A DNA stretch of 64,000 nucleotides from Euglena gracilis (lineage: Eukaryota > Euglenida > Euglenophyceae > Euglenales), in the NCBI GenBank assembly GCA_039621445.1, contig CP154955.1, positions 55,495,341 to 55,559,340 on the forward strand. Direction: 5' to 3'. Both the position numbers and the translations under genes were made by a program. Shown here piece after piece: positions 54,001 to 60,660 of the stretch (within the stretch, counting starts at the first letter, position 1; each line of letters opens with the position of its first letter). Below the pieces are notes generated by a model. That model did not search any database. It worked only from the letters and a program-made list of their open reading frames with translations, and was not told the origin of the DNA.

Positions 54001-56298
54001 CAAAATGGACATTTTCCCCAATTTTTTTTTGCATATTCACCCCCGATTGGGGGGTTCTGGAGCCATTTGGGTGGGTTTTGACTGGTGTTAAGGTGATTTA
54101 GACAAAAGCTTTTTCCCAGGGGGGGGGGGGCTTAAAAGTCGGCGGTTTTGACCCGTTAGTACATTAGAGTGGGTAGTCGGCCGACTACCCACTACCCCCC
54201 CCCAGTCCACCGTTTGGCACCGACCCCCGGACCCCCCCCCTGGGAGGGGGTCTAGCTAGTCCATTTTTTCCAGTGTCTAGCCGATTGGCTAGCCAGTACC
54301 CCCCCCCCCGGGGTCCTTAAGCAAATGCCTGATTGGGAAATTTTATTCAAAAAATTTTCTGTGCAAAACCTTGTGGTCATTTTTTTCCAAAAAGAAACAC
54401 TTTAATTTTTTTTCAAAAAACAGCTTCAAAAACAAACAGGCTGGCCCATTGTGGGTGCAAACAAATTTCTTGTTTCTTCTTTGAGCCCATTATGGTGTTC
54501 CGTGGTTTTGGCCACTCAAGCCAAAATTTTGGCCACCCCAAGACAGAAAAGCGGCACGTGATGTGGCAACTCTAGGCCAAATTACTGGCCACCACGGGCC
54601 ATGTTTTGGCCAGTGGGCGCCAAAGTGGCGGTTAGCTGTTAATCTTGAATTCTTGGTCTGCTAGTTTCTAGAGACAATGTGAAAAACTTGAATCCAACAA
54701 AAATCCCTTCGGTGCCAAAAGAAACATTGGCACACCAGAGAAAAGGGCCGGGTTTCTGTGATTCTATTGGCCTGGTTGGCCCGGACCCACCCACCCCCTC
54801 CCACTCTGAAGGCAACACGTCGGGGAGGGGGGCACTGAGTAAGACGGCTCCGAGCGGGAAATTGGCCATGGAACTTTTGGTGGTCGCTAGCGACCATGGT
54901 CTCTAGCGACCGAATTCTGGCGACCGGTCGCTAGCGACCGTTGGTGGTCGGAGCGACCGGTCGCTAGCGACCACCAAAAATTCGACCACCCCCCCCCCTC
55001 TCGGAAGATTTTTAAGCCCCCCCCCCTGTGAAGGAAAAATTTCCCCCAGAAAGAGCCATGAAATTTTATATGAAAAGTTCCTTTTTGCTTTTAGGATCTT
55101 GCACTATGTAACACAATGTTTACGTTACTTTGTCATTGGAAGGCGGGGGGGGTACGGGGGGGCGGCAGCGCGGGGGGGGGGTGGCATAACCCTCACCCCC
55201 CCCTCAGAGTGGCCAACGTTTTTTTGTCAAATTTGCTTCACCCCTCAAAATGGCCACTTTCGTTTGGCGCCAAAGCCCAAAAATTTACCCCCCAAAATGT
55301 CCCTCCCCCAGAGTGGCCGTTTTGGGGCCCCATGGTGCCTGGAGGGGGGGGGGTGAGGGTACATGCGCACCTGGCCCTGGGTTGGTAACCCCCCGGAGGG
55401 GATTTTGTTATTTGTGGGGGGGGTGGGGGGGGGTGTGGGGGGGGGGCGGCAGCCCCCCCCCCCGCTAGACAACCAAGGGCGCCAAAGGCGGTTTTGTTTA
55501 CGGTGCGCGTGGCATTACATGCGCGCCTGGGCCCTGGGTCGGTAACCCCCCGGAGGGGATTTTGTTATTGGAGGGCGGGGGGGGGGGGGGGCGGCCGCCC
55601 CCCCCCCCCGCTAGACGACCAAGGGCGCCGAAGGCGCCTTGGGACAGTTTTGTTTACGGTGCGCGTGGCATTACATGCGCACCTGACCCTGGTAGCATCG
55701 TTTTGCAGTACAACGGGGGGGTTTTGTATATCATCCCAAGGGGGGGGGGGGGGGCTTAAAAAATTTTTGGAGGGGGGGGTCGAAATTTTGGTGGTCGCTA
55801 GCGACCGGTGGTCGGTCGACCGTGAACAACGGTCGCTAGCGACCACCAGAAGTTCCACGGCCAATTTCCCGCAATGAGCCGAGTAAGACACTGGTTTCCC
55901 AGCATCCTTGTCCAAGCCCGTGAATGCCCATCAAACAGTGCAGACCTGACGATGCGGATTTGTCTCATAACTCTTCAAATCCAAGAACTCTTTGCAATCT
56001 GCTTGTCCAAAGGCAATCTCTGCTGAACGCCTGATGTTGCCCGCAACGGTGCACACTCCAATCTGGGAACAGGAGCGGAACAACGTTGGAAAGAACATTT
56101 TAAGCTCAGGGAAGAAGCAGTGTGGATGACAGGCCGAATTCCGAGATTCGAAGACGTCAAACACAAGCATACCAAGTTCATGATGTCAGTGATGCAAGTC
56201 ACACTGATGGGCTTGCCCTTCTCAGTTGTTAGCAATTTGCGAATGCTCTTGTGCAGGTTGATCAAGGGTCCTGGTCCCGAAGAAGTGCCTCCAAAGGT
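32154..56298 (-). CDS. rtpR: class II (adenosylcobalamin-dependent) ribonucleoside-triphosphate reductase gene, 5' end outside window
   Basis: Eleven distinct exons on the minus strand give a continuous protein from about the middle of the enzyme to the stop codon. It reduces ribonucleotides to deoxyribonucleotides with a B12 cofactor, supplying DNA precursors. The exon at 50435-50575 has [16 protein letters not shown]: the N-x-C-x-E of the active site (N406, C408, E410 in the Lactobacillus leichmannii enzyme) and a Cys 11 residues on (C419). The last exon has CDNDRC, matching the C731/C736 shuttle pair. Introns run from 52 bp to about 4.1 kb and are loaded with transposons. All joins but one are phase 0. 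A short segment between the exons at 49446 and 46249 was not found. The N-terminal ~300 residues must lie right of the window. Confidence 0.92.
32268..33119 (-). other. last intron of the reductase: repeat remnants
   Basis: No exon seen. It holds G/C-run repeats (32600-32960) and a C-run/G-run segment ending in the GCTGAGCTCTTTATGAGC motif near 32975. A GGCCCGGC-rich stretch at 33005-33090 resembles those of the amplified block further right. Confidence 0.5.
33120..33940. repeat. 162-bp tandem repeat, five units
   Basis: The motif CAATGGGT(T/C)GGCGGCC starts at 33157, 33319, 33481, 33644 and 33807 (periods 162, 162, 163, 163). Each unit holds TCGAAAAACG(C/G)TC, CAGTTTTTC(C/A)GG and an A/T run. 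A diverged single copy sits in every 1.6 kb unit to the right. Because 162 is 54 codons, some frames stay open across units. Confidence 0.9.
33941..34690. repeat. degenerate ~225-bp repeats and G-run DNA
   Basis: Segments starting at about 34020, 34247 and 34470 share (T)ATCTCGGGCT..GCGGGGAG, GGGCTTCAA.TTAGGTCTC and GACATTTCCTTT. No coding signal. It lies within the last reductase intron. Confidence 0.6.
35023..35100 (-). CDS. rtpR: reductase penultimate exon, copy 1 (nearest the last exon)
   Basis: 78 bp, phase 0 at both ends: acceptor GATCTGCAG, donor GTAAAT. It encodes [20 protein letters not shown] plus six residues ending KVQ. It fits between EEQYLE and AIRKVKND of the flanking exons. 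Identical in sequence to the other three copies. Confidence 0.75.
35331..35603. mobile_element. hAT-like MITE, 273 bp, 8-bp target duplication
   Basis: Ends CATACAATTGCTTACC and (inverse) CAGGCAATTGTTTAAGCAC, flanked by CCCACCAC at 35323-35330 and 35604-35611. The inside has C-run/G-run pairs and a GGCGCCTTCGGCGCC stem-loop, and no ORF of note. Confidence 0.85.
35870..35925. repeat. GT/GC microsatellite of the amplified block, copy 1
   Basis: GTGTGT-rich tract (GTGCGTGTGTGCGCATGTGTG...). Its length differs between units near 37515, 39097 and 40680. Confidence 0.8.
36373..36510. repeat. 20-bp minisatellite GGGGTCATGATGGCCATCCG
   Basis: About six units here, one to three in the units at 34776, 38033 and 39613, and about eight at 41293-41455. 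It degrades into ATCATTGGTCATCATGGCC variants. Each unit holds the palindrome ATGATGGCCATC/GGCC. Confidence 0.85.
36802..36879 (-). CDS. rtpR: reductase penultimate exon, copy 2
   Basis: Same 78 bp with the same splice sites as copy 1. Flanking intron sequence differs by a few bases (GTCGAGC for ATCGAGC upstream). Confidence 0.7.
37110..37260. mobile_element. hAT-like MITE, internally deleted 151-bp form (unit 2)
   Basis: Same ends and CCCACCAC flanks as 35331-35603 but lacking the central ~120 bp. It is shared by duplication rather than a new insertion. Confidence 0.8.
38385..38462 (-). CDS. rtpR: reductase penultimate exon, copy 3
   Basis: Identical 78 bp with GATCTGCAG acceptor. The intron after the donor lacks two bases (GGGAGCCAAG) that copies 1 and 2 have. 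Confidence 0.7.
38693..38842. mobile_element. hAT-like MITE, deleted form (unit 3)
   Basis: 150 bp with the same ends and CCCACCAC flanks as in units 1, 2 and 4. Confidence 0.8.
39965..40042 (-). CDS. rtpR: reductase penultimate exon, copy 4 (nearest the upstream exon)
   Basis: Identical 78 bp. It would be the first copy met by the spliceosome after the exon ending at 43368. The surrounding unit is almost identical to unit 3. Confidence 0.7.
40273..40425. mobile_element. hAT-like MITE, deleted form (unit 4)
   Basis: 153 bp, longer only in its G runs, with the same CCCACCAC flanks. Confidence 0.8.
41789..42108. mobile_element. A-rich MITE with CAGGGGGAAATGC ends and 8-bp target duplication
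   Basis: Starts CAGGGGGAAATGCAACTTGG and ends in the inverse (AAGTTGC) GCATTTCCCCCCCCTG, flanked by CCCCCCAC at 41781-41788 and 42109-42116. The inside is a chain of ATGCAAAAAA units. Reductase intron. Confidence 0.8.
42117..43367 (-). other. reductase intron, no exon seen
   Basis: Contains direct repeats of TGCGCACTTTTTAGGG / GGTAGTTTCGGACCC (42150-42500), A/T runs, and G-run DNA at 42930-42950. No coding signal beyond short frames. Confidence 0.45.
43368..43535 (-). CDS. rtpR: reductase exon [13 protein letters not shown]...EEQYLE
   Basis: 168 bp, phase 0: acceptor TGTTGTCAG, donor GTTTGTTG. It encodes [23 protein letters not shown] and [12 protein letters not shown], all strongly conserved in class II triphosphate reductases. 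Confidence 0.92.
44323..44535. repeat. ~210-bp nearly pure C tract
   Basis: Runs of C up to about 20, broken only by single A, T or G. On the transcribed (minus) strand of the reductase intron it becomes a long G tract, a strong potential quadruplex former. Confidence 0.95.
44832..45033 (-). CDS. rtpR: reductase exon MARDSPLL...YWADNQ
   Basis: 202 bp: acceptor CACCCACAG, first base completes an Arg codon, then 67 codons to donor GTTTGA. It includes [36 protein letters not shown], which matches the B12-dependent reductase. Confidence 0.92.
45455..45834. mobile_element. MITE with ATACATCTCTTTAAGG ends and 8-bp target duplication
   Basis: Ends (C/T)ATACATCTCTTTAAGG are inverse repeats, flanked by TTCGTAAT at 45447-45454 and 45835-45842. 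380 bp, with several C-run/G-run pairs and GGCTGGCTAGC motifs. Reductase intron. Confidence 0.88.
46152..46249 (-). CDS. rtpR: reductase exon [12 protein letters not shown]...RRL
   Basis: 98 bp, ending in phase 2 at donor GTGTGC. The next exon supplies the last base. It encodes [20 protein letters not shown] and ESCYYTRRL, a hallmark of class II enzymes. The acceptor is CATCCAAG after a pyrimidine-rich tract. Confidence 0.9.
46482..46813. mobile_element. hAT-like MITE, 332 bp
   Basis: Ends CATACAATTGCTTACCG and (inverse) CAGACAATTGCTTATAAGC. Flanks GCAGGGGC (46474-46481) and CCAGGGGC (46814-46821) differ at one base. It is the same family as 35331-35603, with the GGCGCC(T)TTGGCGCC stem-loop. 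Confidence 0.8.
46840..47265. mobile_element. A-rich MITE with CAGGGGGG ends
   Basis: Starts with CAG plus a G run and GAAAT and ends GCATTTCCCCCCCCCCTG. The flanks share only 7 bp (CCCGGTG). Inside are ATGCGCAAAAA units. Related to 41789-42108. Confidence 0.65.
48063..48364. mobile_element. MITE with CAGGGCGGTCC ends and 8-bp target duplication
   Basis: Starts CAGGGCGGTCCTTAAGC and ends with the inverse CAGGGCGGTCCATAAGGG, flanked by ACCTCCAG at 48055-48062 and 48365-48372. 302 bp, no coding content. A related end occurs near 60955-60972. Confidence 0.88.
49446..49553 (-). CDS. rtpR: reductase exon IMMRNRRIG...EEGYE
   Basis: 108 bp, phase 0: acceptor TTCCTGCAG, donor GTATTG. It encodes [20 protein letters not shown]. 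It is separated from the next upstream exon by an intron of only 52 bp (49554-49605). Confidence 0.92.
49606..49689 (-). CDS. rtpR: reductase exon DFKRTLY...RESNE
   Basis: 84 bp, phase 0: acceptor TCCTCACAG, donor GTTTCT. It encodes [15 protein letters not shown], a conserved class II motif. Confidence 0.92.
50435..50575 (-). CDS. rtpR: reductase exon with the active-site N-x-C-x-E and second cysteine
   Basis: 141 bp, phase 0: acceptor CCTTGCAG, donor GTGTGT. It encodes [20 protein letters not shown]. Spacing of Asn, Cys, Glu and the next Cys (0, +2, +4, +13) matches N406, C408, E410 and C419 of the bacterial enzyme. Confidence 0.95.
50755..51000. mobile_element. MITE with perfect 16-bp TIRs and 8-bp target duplication
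   Basis: CAGGCTTCTTTTTAAG at the left and its exact inverse at the right, flanked by GTATATAT (50747-50754 and 51001-51008). The 246-bp body has three C-run/G-run pairs and a CGGCGCTTCGCGGCG stem-loop. Reductase intron. Confidence 0.92.
51735..51854 (-). CDS. rtpR: reductase exon EFGWASNNS...SNMQ
   Basis: 120 bp, phase 0: acceptor TCCCACAG, donor GTCTGT. It encodes [18 protein letters not shown] and [13 protein letters not shown]. Confidence 0.94.
52166..52326. repeat. CGTTGACACGGGGGGTGTGTCAACG repeat
   Basis: Two ~85-bp units, each with CGTTGACA(T/C)GGGGGGTGTG and TCAACGACACGCC, plus partial copies at both sides. CGTTGACA and TGTCAACG make nested inverted repeats. Confidence 0.7.
52690..52860. 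repeat. palindrome cluster (TAGTCGGCCGACTA type)
   Basis: GTAGTTGGCCGGCTACC, GGTCGGCCGACTAGG and TAGTCAGCCGACTACC follow each other. They end in CCGCCGACTTTTAAGCCCCCC, the boundary motif shared with clusters at 24.5, 54.15 and 63.7 kb. Confidence 0.75.
52881..53146. mobile_element. TIR element with CTACCGGGGGGG ends
   Basis: About 40-bp inverted ends (CTACC, G run, AAAATTTTT.TGCC, GAGA.AAATTTGC), flanked by TCGGTGG at 52874-52880 and 53147-53153 (7 bp). The inside has two copies of TTAAAAATGTCCGGAAATAT, 93 bp apart. Confidence 0.75.
53297..53644. mobile_element. hAT-like MITE, 348 bp, 8-bp target duplication
   Basis: CATACAATTGCTTACC and (inverse) CAGGCAATTGCTTGAGCACC ends, flanked by GTCTCGAA at 53289-53296 and 53645-53652. 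The inverted paralogous copy of the flanks near 63.0-63.16 kb lacks the element, giving an empty site. Confidence 0.9.
53695..54115. repeat. dispersed repeat R1 (also at 61815-62030 and 62630-63060)
   Basis: Shares TATTGAAAATCC(A/G)ATGGGGAG, CACCCCCGATTGGGGGGTTC and AGCCATTTGGGTGGGTTTTG with the other copies. The CAAATAACAAAATCCCTTCT motif occurs twice here. It is followed by a G run and CTTAAAA, then a palindrome cluster, as in the copy at 61.8 kb. Confidence 0.8.
54240..54331. repeat. isolated end of a hAT-like MITE
   Basis: Ends GGTCCTTAAGCAAATGCCTG and carries the CTAGCC.ATTGGCTAGCC segment seen at 56860-56890 and 36225-36245, in inverse orientation. No partner end found. Confidence 0.6.
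54880..55015. repeat. palindrome cluster (GGTCGCTAGCGACC type)
   Basis: Successive GGTCGCTAGCGACC, CTAGCGACC and GACCGGTCGCTAGCGACC units. The cluster starts GGAACTTTTGGTGGTCG and ends with the inverse CGACCACCAAAAATTC, then TTTTTAAGCCCCCC. Confidence 0.8.
55120..55700. repeat. G-run repeats with duplicated GGTAACCCCCCGGAGGGGATT module
   Basis: The module TTTGTTTACGGTGCGCGTGGCATTACATGCGC...GGTAACCCCCCGGAGGGGATTTTGTTATT is present about twice (55385-55550 and 55640-55690 partial), each with very long G and C runs. No gene. It lies in a reductase intron. Confidence 0.6.
55750..55880. repeat. palindrome cluster (GGTCGCTAGCGACC type), second copy
   Basis: Begins with a G run and CTTAAAAAATTTTT, then GGTGGTCGCTAGCGACCGG and GGTCGGTCGACC. 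It closes with GGTCGCTAGCGACCACC and GGCCAATTTCCCGC, inverse of the opening of the 54.88 kb copy. Confidence 0.8.
55946..56062 (-). CDS. rtpR: reductase exon [19 protein letters not shown]...
   Basis: 117 bp, phase 0: acceptor TTCCCAG, donor GTCTGC. It encodes [20 protein letters not shown] and ends NPHRQ. The following intron (51855-55945) is the longest, about 4.1 kb. Confidence 0.94.
56173..56298 (-). CDS. rtpR: reductase exon TFGGTSSGP...DIMNL (first in window)
   Basis: 126 bp, phase 0: acceptor CCTTTTCAG, donor GTATGC, followed by a 110-bp intron. It encodes [15 protein letters not shown] and ITDIMNL. I found no exon of the N-terminal part to the right. Confidence 0.92.
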
Positions 56299-56724
56299 CT
56301 GAAAAGGAAGAGGAGAAACCACCACCAATAGTGAACTGAATGAAAAAATGAATGCAAAGAAACGCGCTCAGCCCAAGCCGTACACCGACTCCAGTCAGGA
56401 GGGCAGGCATTATTATTTTTTAAGGCGCCTTAAAAAAACCTTAAAAAACCTTAATTTTTTTGGGCAAAATGCCTTAAAAAACCTTAAAAAATCACCCCGG
56501 GGAAGTTTTTCATCCCTGTGATGACCTTAAAAAACCTTAAAAATTCTCCCTGGAAAATTTTTTCTTGCAACAAACAAATAATGGCATGTTTGAAACCCCG
56601 CATAAAGCCAGTCAATGCAGAAGCGGTTGTTAACAAACAACATGAAAACCGGATTGTTTGCCAAGGTTTCTGGCATCAGAGAGGTAGTGTGTAATGGGCC
56701 CCGGGCGGAAAATTGGCCATGCTA

Positions 56725-56816
56725 CTTTGGAGGTCGGGCCGACCTATGGTCGGCCCGACCATGGTGTTATCGACCTGTGGAGGTCGGGCTGACCAGGTCG
56801 GCCCGACCTCCACTGT
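56725..56816. repeat. palindrome cluster (GGTCGGGCCGACC type)
   Basis: GGAGGTCGGGCCGACC, TATGGTCGGCCCGACCATGG and CAGGTCGGCCCGACCTCC. Preceded by GCGGAAAATTGGCCATG. Confidence 0.8.
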
Positions 56817-56824
56817 GCCGCATT

Positions 56825-57274
56825 CAGGCTTTTGCTTAAGGACCCCGGGGGGGGGGGGGGTACTGGCTAGCCAATCGGCTAGACACTGGAAAAAGTGGAC
56901 TAGCTAGACCCCCCCCGCCCCCCCCCGGGGGGGGGGGAGGGTCCGGGGGTCCCCCGGACTGGAAAAAAAATTTTCCTCCGGCGCTGCGCGCCGGAGGAAA
57001 AATGAGGTTTTTAATAGGTTTTTGGCTGATTTTGTTCCAAAAATTTCCAAAAATGGCCAAAAACGTGCATTTTTGGCCATTTTTGGGGGTCCCCAAAAAA
57101 ATTTTCGGCGCTTCGCGCCGGTCACTGGAAAAAATTTTCCCACTAGCTAGCCCTGCTAGCAGACCCCCCCCCGGGGGGGGGGGGCTGCTAGAAAACCCAC
57201 TAGCCAAATTTGGACTAGCTGCAGTCCAGCCCCCCCCCCCGGGGGGGTACTGCAATCCCTTAAGCAAATGCCTG
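56825..57274. mobile_element. hAT-like MITE, 450 bp, 8-bp target duplication
   Basis: Ends CAGGCTTTTGCTTAAGG and (inverse) CAGGCATTTGCTTAAGG, flanked by GCCGCATT at 56817-56824 and 57275-57282. Its first ~95 bp equal the truncated ends in the amplified block (36188, 37850, 39430, 41113). The middle matches 52480-52680 in inverse orientation. Confidence 0.92.
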
Positions 57275-57360
57275 GCCGCATTACCCCCCCTCGCCTTTTT
57301 GAAATTTAAGGGGCCCCCCCGACCAAATTCTTCTCAATTTGGTTTATAAACTGTCAAACT

Positions 57361-57740
57361 GTCAGGGTTAGGGATGGAATAGGGATACGGTTAGGGGTTA
57401 GAGATAGGGTTAGGGTTCGGGATAGGGTCATTGATAGGGTTAGGGTTAGGGTTTGGATTAGGGTTAGGGATACGGTTAGGGTTAGGGTTGGGGTTAGGGT
57501 TTGTTAGGGATAGGGTTAGGGATAGGGTTAGGATTAGGGTTAGGGATAGGGTCATTGACAGGGTTAGGGTTAGGGTTTGGATTAGGGTTAGGGATAGGGT
57601 TAGGAATACGGTTAGGGATAGGTTGGGGTTAGGGTTTGGGATAGGGTTAGGGATAGGATTAGGGACAGGGTTAGAGTTAGGGATATGGTTAGGGATAGGG
57701 TTAGGGATAGGGTTCGGGTTAGGGACACGGTAAGGGAGGG
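57361..57740. repeat. interstitial degenerate TTAGGG tract
   Basis: About 380 bp of GGTTAGGG, GGGATAGGG and GGGATACGGTTAGGG variants on the plus strand, without long perfect runs. It resembles a decayed telomere or subtelomeric array. Confidence 0.9.
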
Positions 57741-57905
57741 GAGTTCTGGGTAGTCGATAGACTAGGTCGATCGACTACCCAGAACCTCCCCCCTCCCCCA
57801 GTCTAATGCAAACGGGGTTTTTGACCCCACTGACTAGTCGATCAACTAGTCGGTCGACCCTTCAAAATTCGATCGACCAGTCAACCGACTTTTTAAGCCC
57901 CCCCC
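57741..57905. repeat. palindrome cluster (TCGATCGACTAC type)
   Basis: GGTAGTCGATAGACTAGGTC then GATCGACTACCC, then ACTAGTCGATCAACTAGTCGG and GATCGACCAGTC. It closes with GACTTTTTAAGCCCCC. Another variant core with the same boundary motif. Confidence 0.7.
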
Positions 57906-58079
57906 CCCCCGGAGGCGGCCGAAGGCCGCTGCAATTCAGAACCTAAAAAGTTGATCATGTTATTTAAAGTCGTTGGGTTAGGGTAAAATTTCCATACGAA
58001 ATTTCTGGGACCCTTTACCCTGACACGGAGAAAAGCTTATGAACTGTCACACCCCACTGTTGAGGGGGGCTCATTGCGG

Positions 58080-58225
58080 GAAATTGGTGATGGACTTTTT
58101 GGTGGTCGGGCCGACTAGTCGCTAGTACTAATTACTAACTAATCCTACCGACCATTGGTGGTCGGGCCGACCACCAATTTTAAGTCCATTCCCCCCCTCT
58201 AAAAAATTTTTAAGCCCCCCCCCTC
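58080..58225. repeat. palindrome cluster (GGTCGGGCCGACC with TAGTC core)
   Basis: GGACTTTTTGGTGGTCGGGC ... GGTCGGGCCGACCACCAATT and AAGTCCATT form inverted outer arms around TAGTCGCTAGTACTAATTAC. It ends TTTTTAAGCCCCCC. Confidence 0.75.
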
Positions 58226-58283
58226 CAAAAAATTTTATCCAAATGTCTTCCCAAATTTCTATTCGGGGTTCAATGAATTCAGG

Positions 58284-58480
58284 CGCCCCCCAACAAACTC
58301 CCTTTGTGCTGACTTAGTCGGCCTACGGCCTCCTCCGTGGGGGGGGGGGGGGGCTGCCGCCAGGGGGGGGCAAAAACTGCACACGGGCAGGTCAAAAACT
58401 GCACTGCAAAAAACTGCAAAAAACTGCAAAAAACTGCAAAAAACTGCAAAAAACTGCACATCAAAAAAAGTAACAATAAA
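58284..58480. repeat. AACAAACTCCCTTTGTGCT repeat with CTGCAAAAAA microsatellite
   Basis: Shares AACAAACTCCCTTTGTGCT.ACTTA.TCGGCC and ACGGCCTCCTCCG with 59984-60035, followed by six or more CTGCAAAAAA units that recur at 59690-59815. Confidence 0.75.
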
Positions 58481-59640
58481 CAAGCTGAAATTGTGTGCAT
58501 ATGCAAAACAACGTAAATTGTGACCACATGAGCACGCCCCAATTCACCTAACTTTTGTACAGCTTTGGAGTTGATGACAATAAAAATGAAAGCAATCAAT
58601 CAAGGTACAACCCCCATCAGATCTAGTGGCGTTCACAAACAAGGCATCCATTGCAAGCAAATCACGGGCAATGCATCCATTGCTAGTGGTAAAAGAGGAC
58701 AAAAGGCAGTGTTGCATCGGGAACGAGGAAATTGGCCACGAAAATTCACACGTGGATAATGTTCCAATCAAAAACAACAGAATGTATTAGAAAACACCAC
58801 AATTTCTGCACACCAGCAAACCAAATCAAAACAAAAACTAGAACTGCTTCACCACAGACATACCTTCCAACAAACGAACACGAGGCCGGGAAACAGCAGG
58901 CAAGCCTCAGGGCGCCACCAAAGAGGACAACTTCACAGGAGCAGTAGAAAAGGGGATTCCCTGTGAAACTTAACAGCTGCAAAATGCAAATGCCTGAAAA
59001 AGGCACCTGCACAGCACAGCGTAATCCCATGCCACTAGTGGCAAAAAATACTGTCCTAATTGGCCGCCTAAGTACAACAACCATCACAAACTTTGAATAC
59101 TGTCTTTAGGGGATTGCCAAATGGTCTGGGAATTTCTTGCAAATAAGAATGACATCTTTGAAGCATTTGGCTTGCGTGATATTTGGCCAAAATGTTTGGG
59201 ACAGGCCCAATCTTCTACAGGAGCTCGTGCTCCTTTGCATCTCCACGAATCTCGCAAACTCCAACTTCAACCAAAATTTGCACACAAAAAAACAGTTTTT
59301 GGATTTAGTCCCCAAATCCCAAAATAATTAGTTGAATCTGCTCAGGAGTGTGCAAATGACGATTGCCAAAATAAGCATCGTGACACCTGTCACCACATGC
59401 ACAAGTTGGAGATGGAGCGATTTTGGTTGGGGAGAAATTGTTGTCACCGAAACAATCTGTTTTTTGGAATGGTGGCTACAACAATTTCTGTTGTGTCGAG
59501 AGGCAAGGCAGTTGGCAAAACAGTTGGGGGCAAGACAACTGGTGGGATTACCGTAGACAACACAACTCATGAAGAGATTTTTTGAGAGAGACGTTTTCTT
59601 GAGAAACACCCTTCAAACAATATAATCCAGCTTAACAATG
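58481..59640. other. low-repeat stretch without a recognised gene
   Basis: Base composition is more even here. Short frames exist on both strands, including a plus-strand one with a Cys/His-rich start (CANDDCQNKHRDTCHHMH near 59350-59400), but no domain, splice structure or family can be supported. Confidence 0.35.
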
Positions 59641-59689
59641 CGCAGAGCACCCAAAAATGAGCACCTCAGGTTTCCTCAAAACTGAAAAA

Positions 59690-60150
59690 AAAACTGCAAA
59701 AAACTGCACGTGTGCAGTTTTTTCAGGAAAAAAGCTGCAAAAAACTGCAAAAAACTGCAAAAAATTGCAAAAAATCCAAAATGTGAAAACTGCAAAAAAC
59801 TGCAAAAACTGCACGGTGCATATTTTGCCCCCCCCTGCTGCCGCCCCCCCCCCCCCGGACCCCCCCCCGCCCAAAATAACAAAATCCCCTTGTGTGTGCA
59901 AGTGCAAGGCAAGGATGGCCGAGTCGCGCTCCGTAATGAATTTAATCTTATGTGTGCAAGGCAAGGATGGCCAATATGCGCCCCCCAACAAACTCCCTTT
60001 GTGCTAACTTACTCGGCCGACGGCCTCCTCCGGGGGGGGGGGGCTGCCCCCCCCCCGGACCCCCCCCGCCCAAAATAACAAAATCCCCTTGTGTGTGCAA
60101 GGCAAGGGTGGCCGAGTCGCGCTCCGTAATGAATGCAGTCATATAAGTCG
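59690..60150. repeat. CTGCAAAAAA microsatellite and CCTTGTGTGTGCAAGGCAAGG repeats
   Basis: After the CTGCAAAAAA tract, the unit CAAAATCCCCTTGTGT, GCAAGGCAAGG.TGGCCGA and GTCGCGCTCCGTAATGAAT occurs twice (about 59880-59945 and 60080-60145). It is related to modules inside the 8911-10952 element. Confidence 0.75.
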
Positions 60151-60299
60151 CTATGGCTATGGTTTCACAGAACAGGCGCAAAGAGAAGATATTACTCAAT
60201 TTTTTTTGCAAATTTTTTTTATTTTAAATTATTGACCCCCGAATGGAGGGTTTGGAAGGCATTGGGGTGGGTTTTGAGTCATTTTCCTGCAAATTTGAA

Positions 60300-60440
60300 T
60301 GAATTTTTTTCGAGGGGGGGGGGGGGGGGCTTAAAAACTTTTTTGAAGGGGGGGGGGGGGACTTAAAATTGGTGGTCGGGCCAACTAGTCGGCCCGACCA
60401 CCAATGGTCGCTACCGACTACCACCTCCCCCCCCCCTAAT
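60300..60440. repeat. palindrome cluster with two G-run/CTTAAA boundaries
   Basis: G run, CTTAAAAACTTTTTTGAAG, G run, ACTTAAAATTGGTGGTCGG, then GGGCCAACTAGTCGGCCCG and GGTCGCTACCGACTACC. Confidence 0.75.
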
Positions 60441-60660
60441 TGACCGTGGGACCTCTCCACAGGACCCCCCTTTTGGTCAATTAGGGGGGGGGTTCAATTA
60501 GGGGGGGGGTAGTCAATTAGGGGGGGGGGTACCGTCAATTAGGGGGTGCTTCAGCACAGAATCCCCCCGGGCAGTCAATTAGGGGGGGGGGTCGAAAAAA
60601 TTTTCCCCGGGGCGTTTGGTCAATTAGGGGGGGGGTCAATTAGGGGGGGGGGAGGTGGTA
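60440..60660. repeat. GTCAATTAGGGGGGG tandem repeat
   Basis: About eight spaced copies of (G/T)TCAATTAG plus 7-10 G, interspersed with short unrelated segments. Confidence 0.85.

Noticed and set aside
59340-59590. Cys/His-rich plus-strand frame that might be a zinc-finger transposase remnant
   Set aside because: The Cys/His spacing fits no finger I know, it is split over two frames, and no catalytic residues follow.
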